Shown here in pieces: positions 16,114 through 24,424 of a stretch of DNA of 64,000 nucleotides. Location: NCBI GenBank assembly GCA_040752275.1, contig JBFMFH010000087.1:1-64000 (forward strand), in the 5' to 3' direction. The notes below the pieces were generated by a model. It made no database searches. It was not told the origin of the DNA and worked only from the letters and a program-made list of their open reading frames with translations. Both the position numbers and the translations under genes were made by a program. How positions within the stretch are numbered: position 1 is the stretch's first letter; each line of letters starts with the position of its first letter. The stretch comes from JBFMFH01 sp040752275. GTDB lineage: Bacteria; Acidobacteriota; Vicinamibacteria; Vicinamibacterales; JAKQTR01.

Positions 16114-17865
16114 TTATTCCGTGGCTGAGCGGGTGTTCAGAAAACGGTAGAGCGTAGTGCGGCTGACTCCCAGTTGGCGTGCCGCCCGGGCCAGATTACC
16201 GCCGGCCGCCCCCAACGCCTCCGCGACCCGGACCTGATGGAGCTTGGGGCGCCGGCCGGGCCGGGCGCCGGCCGGGCCCGGCGGCACGACCCGGATCTCG
16301 GGCGGCAGGTGCGGGACGTCCAGCGTGTCGCCGTGGCACTTGATCATCCCGAACTGCACCGCATTGCCCAGCTCTCGCACGTTGCCGGGCCAGTCGTACG
16401 CGGTCAGCACGGACAAGGCTTCCGCGGTCACCTGCTTCACCCGCCGGGCGGTGTCGTTCGAGAACTTGTCCAGGAAATGGTCCACGAGGAGTGGAATATC
16501 GCTCTTGCGCTCCCGCAGCGGTGGAATGGAGAGCGGCATAACGGCGAGACGGTAGTAAAGATCCTCACGGAACAGACCCTGCTGCGTCAGCCGCTTCAGG
16601 TCCGCGTTCGTGGCGCAGATGATGCGCACATCGGCCGTGATGCCCCGTTCGCCTCCCACGGGCACGAACCACTTCTCCTGCACCACGCGCAGCAGCTTGA
16701 CTTGCGTCGCGGCCGAGATCTCCCCGATCTCATCGAGGAAGATCGTGCCGCCCTCGGCCAGGCTGAAGCGGCCCTTGCGATCGTGGATGGCGCCGGTGAA
16801 CGCGCCACGGACATGACCGAACAGCTCGCTCTCCAGCGTGCCTTCGGGGAGGGCTCCGCAGTTGACCGGGACGAAGGGCCCGGCCGATCGCCGGCTGAGC
16901 TGGTGGATCGCCGTGGCCACCATCTCCTTGCCGGTGCCGCTCTCGCCCTGGATGAGGATCGGGACGTTCACGTCCGCCAATTCACGAATCGAATCGAACA
17001 CGCGCTGCATCGACGGGTGGCGCCCCACGATGCCGCAGAAACCGCGGCTCTGCTCCAGCTTTCGCCGGAGGTGCACGGTCTCGGTGACGTCCCGGAAAAT
17101 CACGAGCGCCCCTCCCAGGCTCGTCTCCGGGGTATCCACGGCGACGACCGACATCTCGAGGTCCCGCCGCTCACCGCGCCCGTTGATGAACGTTCTGGGG
17201 AACCGGAACCGGGAGGGCGCAGGACGGTGGTCGTCGGTGCAATACGAGCAATCGCCGCCGCAGAACCTGTCGGGGAACACGTCGTGGCAGTCGCGGCCGA
17301 TCACCTCCCCGTACGAACGCCCGGTGATCTGCTGGGCGGCCCGGTTGAAGAAGTAGATCCGGCGGTCCGAGTCGTGCGCCAGCACCCCGTCAGTCAGGTG
17401 GTCGAGCAGAGAGCCGAGGGTGATCCGCAGTTGCTGCACCGACTCGATGAAGCCGTGCTGGAACAGGCCCTCGACGCGCTGCCGGATCTCGTCGCGCACC
17501 TTCCGGTACGTGAGATCGACGTCGACCGTGTCGCGTATGCCGTCGGCCCTGGCCGGGTCGACCAGCGGCCAGTGCACGTGCGCCGGCAGTCCCGGGAACG
17601 TCGGGCACATCTCCCGCGCGTTGTTGCAGAGCGTCACGACGATGTCGAAGGGCTCGGTGGAGACCTCGTCGAGCGACCGGGCCACGGTCGACGAGAGGTC
17701 GAGACCCGCTTCGTGCATGGCGTCGACCGCCGCGGGAGCGACCTCCTGGCGCACGTCGCCGGCGGAGAGCACCTCGACGCCCTTGGGTGCGATTCGTCCG
17801 GCAAAGGCCGCGGCCATCTGGCTGCGCCCGCCGTTCCCGGTGCACGCGAACAGGATCCGCACCAT
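16114..17865 (-). CDS. Sigma-54-dependent activator with ArsC and Cys-rich PAS sensor domains
   Basis: 583 residues from ATG 17865. Residues 1-140 form a complete low-molecular-weight phosphatase/arsenate-reductase domain: P-loop CTGNGGR (C8-R14), a second and third cysteine in VTLCNNAREMCP (C80, C87) matching the ArsC thioredoxin-type triad, and VDPARADG. A PAS domain follows (about 150-265) with C193, C202, C206 and C209. The AAA+ domain has Walker A GESGTGKE (307-314), GAFTGA (354-359) for sigma-54 contact, and Walker B FLDEIGE. A Fis-type helix-turn-helix ends the protein. The frame is open further upstream, but homology starts at MVRILFACTGN. It probably activates the adjacent operon in response to thiol-redox state or an oxyanion. 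Confidence 0.9.
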   Translation of the reverse strand: MVRILFACTGNGGRSQMAAAFAGRIAPKGVEVLSAGDVRQEVAPAAVDAMHEAGLDLSSTVARSLDEVSTEPFDIVVTLCNNAREMCPTFPGLPAHVHWPLVDPARADGIRDTVDVDLTYRKVRDEIRQRVEGLFQHGFIESVQQLRITLGSLLDHLTDGVLAHDSDRRIYFFNRAAQQITGRSYGEVIGRDCHDVFPDRFCGGDCSYCTDDHRPAPSRFRFPRTFINGRGERRDLEMSVVAVDTPETSLGGALVIFRDVTETVHLRRKLEQSRGFCGIVGRHPSMQRVFDSIRELADVNVPILIQGESGTGKEMVATAIHQLSRRSAGPFVPVNCGALPEGTLESELFGHVRGAFTGAIHDRKGRFSLAEGGTIFLDEIGEISAATQVKLLRVVQEKWFVPVGGERGITADVRIICATNADLKRLTQQGLFREDLYYRLAVMPLSIPPLRERKSDIPLLVDHFLDKFSNDTARRVKQVTAEALSVLTAYDWPGNVRELGNAVQFGMIKCHGDTLDVPHLPPEIRVVPPGPAGARPGRRPKLHQVRVAEALGAAGGNLARAARQLGVSRTTLYRFLNTRSATE

Positions 17866-18182
17866 CGTTCGAACCACGCGCGACGTCAGCGGAAGCCCCT
17901 GCCTGCCCGTGGCGCCCGCGGCTGGCTGTCGCGCGAACATGGGCGCACCCGGAACCGGTAGGCGGACGTCCTGGCCGGCAGCCGATGTGGTTCGTGGGGC
18001 AGCGCTCCCCCAACGAGTGTCGCCCCCGACGCCATCGGTCTGAAGTCGACGTTCCAGTCCATCATATCTCACGGAGGGGATTCGCCCGGCCCGCCGCCCG
18101 TCGCCTGACGCCATCCCTGTCGCCCGTCGCCCGTCGCCTGACGCCTGGATGCTATACTCGCCGCAGCGACAAGGAGGTCGTC
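17866..18182. other. Divergent intergenic region between the sigma-54 activator and sppA
   Basis: About 317 bp. The minus frame of the activator stays open to 18114, but that part is low-complexity and overlaps a heptamer array, so I treat it as non-coding. On the plus strand TATACT (18153-18158) could be a -10 for sppA, and AAGGAGG (18171-18177) is its ribosome-binding site. Confidence 0.6.
18099..18145 (+). repeat. Heptamer tandem array B (YGTCGCC)
   Basis: Two units (CGTCGCC, TGACGCC), a 5-bp break, then four units (TGTCGCC, CGTCGCC, CGTCGCC, TGACGCC). On the complementary strand it reads GGCGACG/GGCGTCA. Same family as the other intergenic arrays. Confidence 0.75.
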
Positions 18183-19946
18183 TTGGCAGTGCGTCGCGGT
18201 GTCGGTCTGGTCGTGCTGCTGCTGTTGGCCGCCGTCGCGCTGTCGGCCATTGGCATGGCAGCGCTGATGCTCATGGCTGGCGCCGAGCCGGCTGTCTCGC
18301 CGGGCTCCGTGCTCGTGCAGCGGGTCGGAGACGACCTGCCGGAGCACACGGGCGGGACGGTCTTCGAGAGCCTGGCGGACACGAGGCAGGAGACGCTGGT
18401 CCAGGTCGTCGAGAACCTGCGCAAGGCCAAGGCCGACTCCCGGGTGTCGAGCGTCGTCGTTTCGCCAGCCAATCTGACGGCGCCGTATTGGGCGAAGCTT
18501 CAAGAAGTCCGCGACGCCATCGTCGACTTCCGGAGGTCCGGGAAGAAGGCCGTGGCGTTTCTCGAGTACGGCGGGGACCGCGAGTACTTCATTGCGTCGG
18601 CGTGCGATCAGATCTTCCTGCTGCCGACCAGCCCGCTGGACCTGCGCGGCCTGGCCACCTACGATCTGTTTCTGCGCGGGACCCTCGACAAGATCGGCGC
18701 GTACGCCGATTTCTCCCGCATCGGCGACTACAAGACCGCACCCAACCAGCTGACCGAGACGGGCTACACGCCCGCCCACCGGGACATGCGGCTTTCGCTG
18801 AACCGGGACCTCTACGATCAGCTCATCACGGCGATCGCCGAAGGACGACGAAAGCCGGTCGGCGAGGTGCGCCGCCTGCTCGACGAAGGTCCGTTCCTGC
18901 CGGAGGAGGCGCTCCGGGCCGGGCTCGTCGACGCCGTTGCGTACGAGGATGAGCTGGACGACAAAGTCGAGCTGTCGGCGCAGAAGAAGTTCACGCGGCT
19001 CGATGGGCGACGCTACGCGGACGTCAGCCTCTCGTCCGTCGGTCTCGGCGGCGGCCCGAAGATCGCCGTGCTCTACGCCGTGGGGGCCATCGTCTCCGGA
19101 CGGAGCGGCATCGATCCGCTGAACGGTCCCGTCGTCGGGTCCGATACGCTCGTGGAGCATATCCGAACCGTCCGCGCCGACAAGTCGGTCAGGGCGATCG
19201 TCGTGCGCGTCGACAGCCCGGGAGGATCGTCGGTCGCCTCCGACGTCATCTGGCGCGAGCTGCGGTTGACCGCCGAAGGAGCCGGCGCGAGGCCGGTCGT
19301 GGCGTCGATGTCGGATCTCGCCGCGTCGGGTGGCTACTACATCGCCATGGCGGCCGGCGACATCGTCGCTCAGCCGGCGACGCTGACCGGATCGATCGGG
19401 ATCTACGCCGGCAAGATCGTGATGGGCGGCACCTACGAGAAGCTCGGCATGGGCATCGAGTCGCTGAGCGAAGGGCGCAGCGCCGACATGTATTCGCCTG
19501 TGCGGCCGTTCAGCCAGCACGAGCGGGCCAAGCTCGACGAGCAGCTGCAGGCCTTCTATGCGCAGTTTATAGAGAAGGTGGCGGTGGCGCGCCGGATGTC
19601 GCCCGACGAGGTGGACGGCGTCGCGCGGGGCCGGGTGTGGACGGGACGGCAGGCGAAGGAGATCGGACTCGTGGACGAGCTCGGTGGTCTCGATCGGGCG
19701 GTAGCCCTGGCCAAGGAGCGCGCGAAGATCCCGGCCTCCCAGGAGGTCGAGCTGGTCGTCTACCCGCGGCGGAAGAGCCTCTACCAGTTGCTCGCGGAGC
19801 AGTTCGGCCTGGAGTCGCGGCTGGCGTGGCCGGCCGTCCTTCTGCGCGAGAGCGACCGGCGCGCCGTCGGGGCGCTCTCCGCGCCCTGGCGGCTGTTCCG
19901 CGAGGGCGAGCCGCTGGCGCTCATGCCGTACGTCATTGTGAGATAA
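18183..19946 (+). CDS. sppA: Signal peptide peptidase SppA (67K type)
   Basis: Membrane-anchored serine protease that degrades cleaved signal peptides. The 587-residue protein has an N-terminal membrane anchor (about 8-30) and two tandem S49 domains. The first supplies the catalytic lysine (SRIGDYKTAPNQ) and the second the serine (DLAASGGYYIAMAA), as in E. coli SppA's Lys/Ser dyad. VDSPGGSSVASD and TLTGSIGIYAGK are typical S49 segments. TTG 18183 follows AAGGAGG by 5 nt; GTG 18189 is an alternative. It is convergent with the PpiD-like gene, with a 12-bp gap. Confidence 0.93.
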   Translation: MAVRRGVGLVVLLLLAAVALSAIGMAALMLMAGAEPAVSPGSVLVQRVGDDLPEHTGGTVFESLADTRQETLVQVVENLRKAKADSRVSSVVVSPANLTAPYWAKLQEVRDAIVDFRRSGKKAVAFLEYGGDREYFIASACDQIFLLPTSPLDLRGLATYDLFLRGTLDKIGAYADFSRIGDYKTAPNQLTETGYTPAHRDMRLSLNRDLYDQLITAIAEGRRKPVGEVRRLLDEGPFLPEEALRAGLVDAVAYEDELDDKVELSAQKKFTRLDGRRYADVSLSSVGLGGGPKIAVLYAVGAIVSGRSGIDPLNGPVVGSDTLVEHIRTVRADKSVRAIVVRVDSPGGSSVASDVIWRELRLTAEGAGARPVVASMSDLAASGGYYIAMAAGDIVAQPATLTGSIGIYAGKIVMGGTYEKLGMGIESLSEGRSADMYSPVRPFSQHERAKLDEQLQAFYAQFIEKVAVARRMSPDEVDGVARGRVWTGRQAKEIGLVDELGGLDRAVALAKERAKIPASQEVELVVYPRRKSLYQLLAEQFGLESRLAWPAVLLRESDRRAVGALSAPWRLFREGEPLALMPYVIVR

Positions 19947-19958
19947 GACAACTTCAGC

Positions 19959-21878
19959 CTAACCGCCGAGGAGCTGCTGCAGGGCCTCCTGGTTCAACTC
20001 GATCCGCATCCTCTGCTTGGCCTTGGTCATGTACGCAGCCATGAACTGGTTCCGGCGCTGCAGCAGCAGGTCCTGCTTCACGGCCTCTCGCGAGACCTGG
20101 AGTTGCTCGGGCGTGACGTCTTGCCGCTCCAGTACCTTCACGATGGTCGTGCCATCGAGGGTGACGATCGGATCGCTGAGTTCGCCGACCTTCATGCTGA
20201 AGACGGCGCTCTCGACTTCTGCGTTGAGGCCGACGTCGGGCAGGGCAGTGCCCCGGGCGACGAGCTCGCTCGTCTTCGCCTCCACACCGGCCTTCTTGGC
20301 GGCCGCCGCGAAGTCGGCGGCCGTCTTCAGCGTGGCCGCCAGCGACTGCGCGCGCTGCTGTGCCAGCGCGCTGGCCTTCTCCTTCGCGACGTCATCGCGG
20401 ACGCGGTCCTTCACGTCCTCGAGCGTGGGAAGCGAGGGCTCGAGCCTGCCGGTGACCACGGCGTAGGCGTAGCCACGGGCGACGCGGAACGCTCCGCTCG
20501 GCTCGCCGTCGGCCAGATCGAACAGCTCGTTTGTCACCTGCGGCGAGGCCCCGAGCGCGAGCAGCGGCTCCTCGCGCGTGAAGTAGCCCGTCTCCTCGAC
20601 CTTCCACCCGCGCGCCGCCGCGACCTTCTCGAGATCGGCCGCGTTCTTGATCTCGCTGGCCAGGCCCGTGGCGACGAGGCTAGCCTGGCGATCGGCGCGC
20701 TCGGAGGTGAGCTGGTCGACGATCTGCGGACGGACCTGCTCAAGGGACTGCACCGATCCGGGCCGACGGTCGGTGACCTTGATGATGTGGTATCCGAACT
20801 GGGTCCGCACGAGGCCACTGATGGCGCCGGGCTCGAGCGAGAAGGCTGCCTCCTCGAACTCGGGCGCCATGCGCCCGCGGCCGAAGTAGTCGAGGTCCCC
20901 TCCGATGGGCGCGTTGGCCTTGTCCTCCGAAGACCTCTTGGCGAGTTCGGCGAAATCCGCGCCTGCCCGCGCCTCGGCCAGCACCTGTTCGGCGGCCGTC
21001 CGTACGGTCTGTTCATCCTTGCCTTCGGTCATGAACAGGATGTGGCTCGCGCGCACCTGCTCGGGCGTCGTCCAGGTCTCGATGTTGTCGTTGTAGTACC
21101 GCTCGACGTCCCGCGTCGACACCGTGATGCCCTTGCGCATGGCCTCCACGTCGATGAGCAGGTACCTGATTCGCCGCCGTTCGCCGATCCGGTAGTCCTC
21201 CTTGTGGGCCTCGAAGTACACCGCGAGATCGGCGTCCGTGGGCTTGACCTCGGATCGGAACGTGTCGCTGGACACGTGCACCAGTTCGACCTTGACCTTC
21301 TCGTTGCGGCGCCGGTACTCGGCATCGGCCTCGGCGTCGGTGACTGTGATCCAGTCGGTGACGATGGCGCGGAGCTTGTCGATGACGAGCTGCCTCCGGA
21401 CGCTGGCCTCGAATTCGGAGGTGGAGAGGGGAGGCCGGGCCATGGAGAGCATCTGGCGGTATCGCTGCTCGCCGATGAACTGCCCGTTCTCCTGGAACTC
21501 CGGCATCGTGAGGATGCGTTGACCCACCTCCTCATCGGTTGCGCCAATGCCGAGCCGTTCGGACTCGGCGAGCGCGGCCTGCTGGTCGACCAGTTGCTGG
21601 AGGATCTGCTGTTCGAAGCCGAGCTGCTTGAGCAGCTGTTCGCTGATGTTCGACCCGTACGCCTGCCGGTAGGCCTGGACCTGCGCCTGGTAGGCGCGCT
21701 GGAACTCGCGCACGGTCACGCGCCGGCCCTCAATGCGTGCCAGTTCGTCGGTCGGCGCGGTGCCGGAGGGCCCTCCAAGGAAGTCCGGAATGTAGAAGAT
21801 CACGAACGCGATCACAACGAGCAACAGGCTCCACTTGAGCCAGTTCTTGTGTCGCCGCATCCGGTCGAGCATCGTCAT
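19959..21878 (-). CDS. ppiD: PpiD/SurA-type peptidyl-prolyl isomerase (periplasmic foldase)
   Basis: Membrane-anchored chaperone/isomerase, 639 residues, the size of PpiD. A cytoplasmic basic start (MRRHKNWLKW) precedes one transmembrane segment (about 16-33). A SurA-N-like helical domain follows (ELARIEGRRVTVREFQRAYQ onward). The parvulin domain is at about 278-370 (VRASHILFM, FAELAKRSSED, GGDLDYFGRGRMAPEFEEAAFSL, FGYHIIKV). A long C-terminal region contains a second parvulin-like half. It would assist outer-membrane protein folding at the inner membrane. ATG 21878 and ATG 21872 are both possible starts. A promoter candidate lies about 100 bp upstream. Confidence 0.9.
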   Translation of the reverse strand: MTMLDRMRRHKNWLKWSLLLVVIAFVIFYIPDFLGGPSGTAPTDELARIEGRRVTVREFQRAYQAQVQAYRQAYGSNISEQLLKQLGFEQQILQQLVDQQAALAESERLGIGATDEEVGQRILTMPEFQENGQFIGEQRYRQMLSMARPPLSTSEFEASVRRQLVIDKLRAIVTDWITVTDAEADAEYRRRNEKVKVELVHVSSDTFRSEVKPTDADLAVYFEAHKEDYRIGERRRIRYLLIDVEAMRKGITVSTRDVERYYNDNIETWTTPEQVRASHILFMTEGKDEQTVRTAAEQVLAEARAGADFAELAKRSSEDKANAPIGGDLDYFGRGRMAPEFEEAAFSLEPGAISGLVRTQFGYHIIKVTDRRPGSVQSLEQVRPQIVDQLTSERADRQASLVATGLASEIKNAADLEKVAAARGWKVEETGYFTREEPLLALGASPQVTNELFDLADGEPSGAFRVARGYAYAVVTGRLEPSLPTLEDVKDRVRDDVAKEKASALAQQRAQSLAATLKTAADFAAAAKKAGVEAKTSELVARGTALPDVGLNAEVESAVFSMKVGELSDPIVTLDGTTIVKVLERQDVTPEQLQVSREAVKQDLLLQRRNQFMAAYMTKAKQRMRIELNQEALQQLLGG

Positions 21879-22198
21879 GGTGCCAGTGTCTCCCGTACGC
21901 CGCCTGGGGCGCGCCCGGCCCGCCGGGAACCCGGCGGATGCTCGTCCCCGCGATCGTCCTGCCGGGGTCGAATCACCTAGTGTAACTTCTGAACTTGCCT
22001 GCAGGCAACCAGTTACCGGAACCTCGCACGGTCGGGCTGTGTTATAGTGGCTCGGGATCGAGGGGTCGTGGCGGGGTCCCGCAAGGGGCTGCTGTCCAGG
22101 GTGCGCCGCGCGGAAGGCCGCTTCCGCCGTGCGTGTGTCAAGAGGGTATTCGGGGCTGAGCGAGTCGACCGGTCGACCCTCGCGAAGAGTCTGTCTGC
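21879..22198. other. Divergent promoter region between ppiD and the diguanylate cyclase gene
   Basis: 320 bp with no convincing gene. It contains the palindrome TTGCCTGCAGGCAA (21995-22008), a minus promoter candidate built on it, and on the plus strand TATAGT (22043-22048), which may be the -10 for the cyclase. That leaves a leader of about 145 nt. Confidence 0.55.
21979..22008 (-). promoter_or_regulatory. Candidate sigma-70 promoter for ppiD
   Basis: Minus strand TTGCCT (22008-22003), an 18-bp spacer, TACACT (21984-21979). The -35 box is one arm of a perfect 14-bp palindrome, which could also be a regulator site. Confidence 0.45.
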
Positions 22199-23269
22199 GT
22201 GTCCCCCGTCAAGTCCGTCCGTCGCACGGCGTCTGGTGACCCGGCGCTCCGCTTCAGGGGCGCCCAGCGGGTCCTTGCTGCGCGACTGCGCCGGCGCGAC
22301 GTGCTGGCCGACCTCGTGCGCGAGGTGTTTGCGACGGCGGACCCGGCGACGATCGGCGCGGTTCTCGTCAAGCGGACCCGCCGCTGGATGCCGATGCCAA
22401 CGGTGGGTGTGTTCACGGCGGATGGCGCTGGCCAGGTGGCCCTCCTGGCGTGCAATGGTCCGCAGCGAGACAAGGCGGCCTCGAGCCTCCAGGCCGTCGC
22501 CACCTGGGTGGTCGAGCGGCGCCGGCCGTTGTTGTCGGCCAGTCTCCGTCGCGATCGCCGACTCGACGCCGGCGCTGACGGGACCGCTGCTGCCTTTCCG
22601 ATCAAGTTCAAGGACCTCCTTGTGGGGGCGATCGTGGCCTTCGACCCGAAGCCGAGCGCCCGGGTCCCGGCGCTGCCGCCGCCCTTGGGGGAGCAGGTCA
22701 AGGAGGCCCTGGGGCTCTTCGCGCTCGCGCTCGGTCAGGCGTCGAGAATCCAGAAGGCGGAGACCCTGTCGGTCACCGACGATCTGACCGGGCTGTACAA
22801 CGCCCGATACCTGAACGAAGCCCTGCACCGTGAGTCGAAACGGGCGCTCCGGTACAAGCGCCCGCTGTCGGTGCTGTTCATCGATCTCGACGCGTTCAAG
22901 TCGGTCAACGATCGGTTCGGTCACTGGAACGGGAGCCGGACGCTGGTCGAGGCGGCATCCATCATCCGTTCGTGCGGGCGCGACAGCGATTTCGCGGCGC
23001 GGTACGGAGGGGACGAATTCGTCATGGTGCTGCCCGAGACCGGGTCCGATGGCGCGGCGGTGGTGGCGCAGCGCGTGCTGACGCGGACGCGCGATCACGT
23101 GTTCCTGGCGTCCGAAGGCCTCGATGTCCATCTCACGGCGTCGGTCGGCATTGCGACGCTGCCCGATCTGGTGCCGGACGAGAAGACGCTCCTCACCGCC
23201 GCGGACGCGGCGATGTACAGCGCCAAGACCGCCGGCAAGGACGATTTCCGCTTCGCCTCGCGCGGTTGA
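22199..23269 (+). CDS. GAF-like/GGDEF diguanylate cyclase
   Basis: Makes cyclic di-GMP from two GTP. 356 residues from GTG 22199. The N-terminal half (about 30-185) looks like a GAF sensor domain without membrane segments. The GGDEF domain starts at SVTDDLTGLYNARYL and contains the active-site RYGGDEFVMVLPETG. An RDSD motif lies exactly five residues before GGDEF, the allosteric I-site for product inhibition. The C-terminal ADAAMYSAKTAGKDDF completes the fold. It ends 30 bp before mreB, in the same orientation, which hints at co-expression with the cell-shape operon. The start is weakly supported because no clear Shine-Dalgarno precedes it. Confidence 0.88.
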   Translation: MSPVKSVRRTASGDPALRFRGAQRVLAARLRRRDVLADLVREVFATADPATIGAVLVKRTRRWMPMPTVGVFTADGAGQVALLACNGPQRDKAASSLQAVATWVVERRRPLLSASLRRDRRLDAGADGTAAAFPIKFKDLLVGAIVAFDPKPSARVPALPPPLGEQVKEALGLFALALGQASRIQKAETLSVTDDLTGLYNARYLNEALHRESKRALRYKRPLSVLFIDLDAFKSVNDRFGHWNGSRTLVEAASIIRSCGRDSDFAARYGGDEFVMVLPETGSDGAAVVAQRVLTRTRDHVFLASEGLDVHLTASVGIATLPDLVPDEKTLLTAADAAMYSAKTAGKDDFRFASRG

Positions 23270-23299
23270 GGCGGAGCGCTGGGTACGTGCGAGGGATGT

Positions 23300-24322
23300 G
23301 TGTTGCGAAGCGTGTTCTCCCTGCTCTCGAGTGACCTGGCGATCGACCTCGGGACGGCCAACACCTGCGTGTACGCGCGGGCGCGTGGCATCGTGGTCAA
23401 CGAGCCATCGATCGTGGCCATCAACAAGCTGAACGGCCGGGTGGAAGCGGTGGGCAAGGAAGCCAAGGACATGCTCGGCCGCACGCCGGGCAACATCGTG
23501 GCCATCAAGCCGATGAAGGACGGCGTCATCGCGGACTTCGAAGTCACCGAGAAGATGCTGACCTACTTCATCAAGAAGGCGCACAACGGCGCCATGTGGG
23601 TCCGCCCCCGTATCGTCATCGGTGTGCCGTCGGAGATCACGCAGGTCGAGAAACGCGCCGTGAAGGACAGCGCCTACCGGGCCAAGGCCAGCGAGGTCCA
23701 CCTGGTCGAAGAGGCCATGGCTGCGGCCATCGGTGCGGGCATGCCCATCACGGAACCCACGGGCAACATGATCGTCGATATCGGTGGCGGGACCACCGAC
23801 ATCGCCGTCATCTCACTCGCCGGCATCGTCTACAGCAAGGCGGTGCGCGTCGCCGGCAACGAGATGGACGAGGCGATCATCCAGTACATCAAGAGAAACT
23901 ACAACCTGCTCATCGGAGAGCGGACTGCCGAGCAGATCAAGATGGAGATCGGCTCGGCGTTCCCCCTGGACGAGCGGTTGACGATGGAGATCAAGGGGCG
24001 GCACCTCATCGAAGGCGTGCCCAAGACGATCATCATCAGCGACGAAGAGGTCCGCGAAGCCCTGTCGGAGACGGTCAACGTCATCGTCGATGCCGTGCGT
24101 GTCGCGCTCGAACGCACGCCGCCAGAACTCTCGGCGGACATCGTCGACCGGGGCATCGTTCTCACCGGCGGTGGGGCGCTGCTTCGGAACCTCGACAAGC
24201 GCCTCCGCGAGGAGACGGGCCTGCCGCTGGCGATGGCCGAGGACCCGCTTTCGTCCGTCGTGCTCGGGGCCGGCAAGATGCTCGCCGACTTCGGCCTGCT
24301 GCGGAAGATCTCCATCGATTAG
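23300..24322 (+). CDS. mreB: Rod-shape-determining protein MreB (actin-like)
   Basis: Bacterial actin that guides peptidoglycan elongation at the inner face of the membrane. The 340-residue length is normal. Actin-fold nucleotide motifs are present: phosphate 1 (AIDLGTANTCVY), phosphate 2 (IVDIGGGTTDIAVI) and the adenosine motif near GIVLTGGGALLRNLD. The N-terminal SVFSLLSS is the membrane-binding end. GTG 23300 or TTG 23303 is the start, after GAGGG. It heads the run mreB-mreC-mreD-mrdA-rodA-rng. Confidence 0.97.
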   Translation: MLRSVFSLLSSDLAIDLGTANTCVYARARGIVVNEPSIVAINKLNGRVEAVGKEAKDMLGRTPGNIVAIKPMKDGVIADFEVTEKMLTYFIKKAHNGAMWVRPRIVIGVPSEITQVEKRAVKDSAYRAKASEVHLVEEAMAAAIGAGMPITEPTGNMIVDIGGGTTDIAVISLAGIVYSKAVRVAGNEMDEAIIQYIKRNYNLLIGERTAEQIKMEIGSAFPLDERLTMEIKGRHLIEGVPKTIIISDEEVREALSETVNVIVDAVRVALERTPPELSADIVDRGIVLTGGGALLRNLDKRLREETGLPLAMAEDPLSSVVLGAGKMLADFGLLRKISID

Positions 24323-24424
24323 CGAGGATCGGGTCGTTCACCGACCTCTTCAACCGGCTGCTCCCGCGTCAGCCCTTCGTGGGCGCGCGCGGCGCGGGCC
24401 GGTAGGGCGCGGGCGGACAGTAGC

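Noticed and set aside
17866..18114. N-terminal extension of the sigma-54 activator to 18114
   Set aside because: The extension is low-complexity, overlaps a heptamer array, and the ArsC domain begins precisely at ATG 17865.
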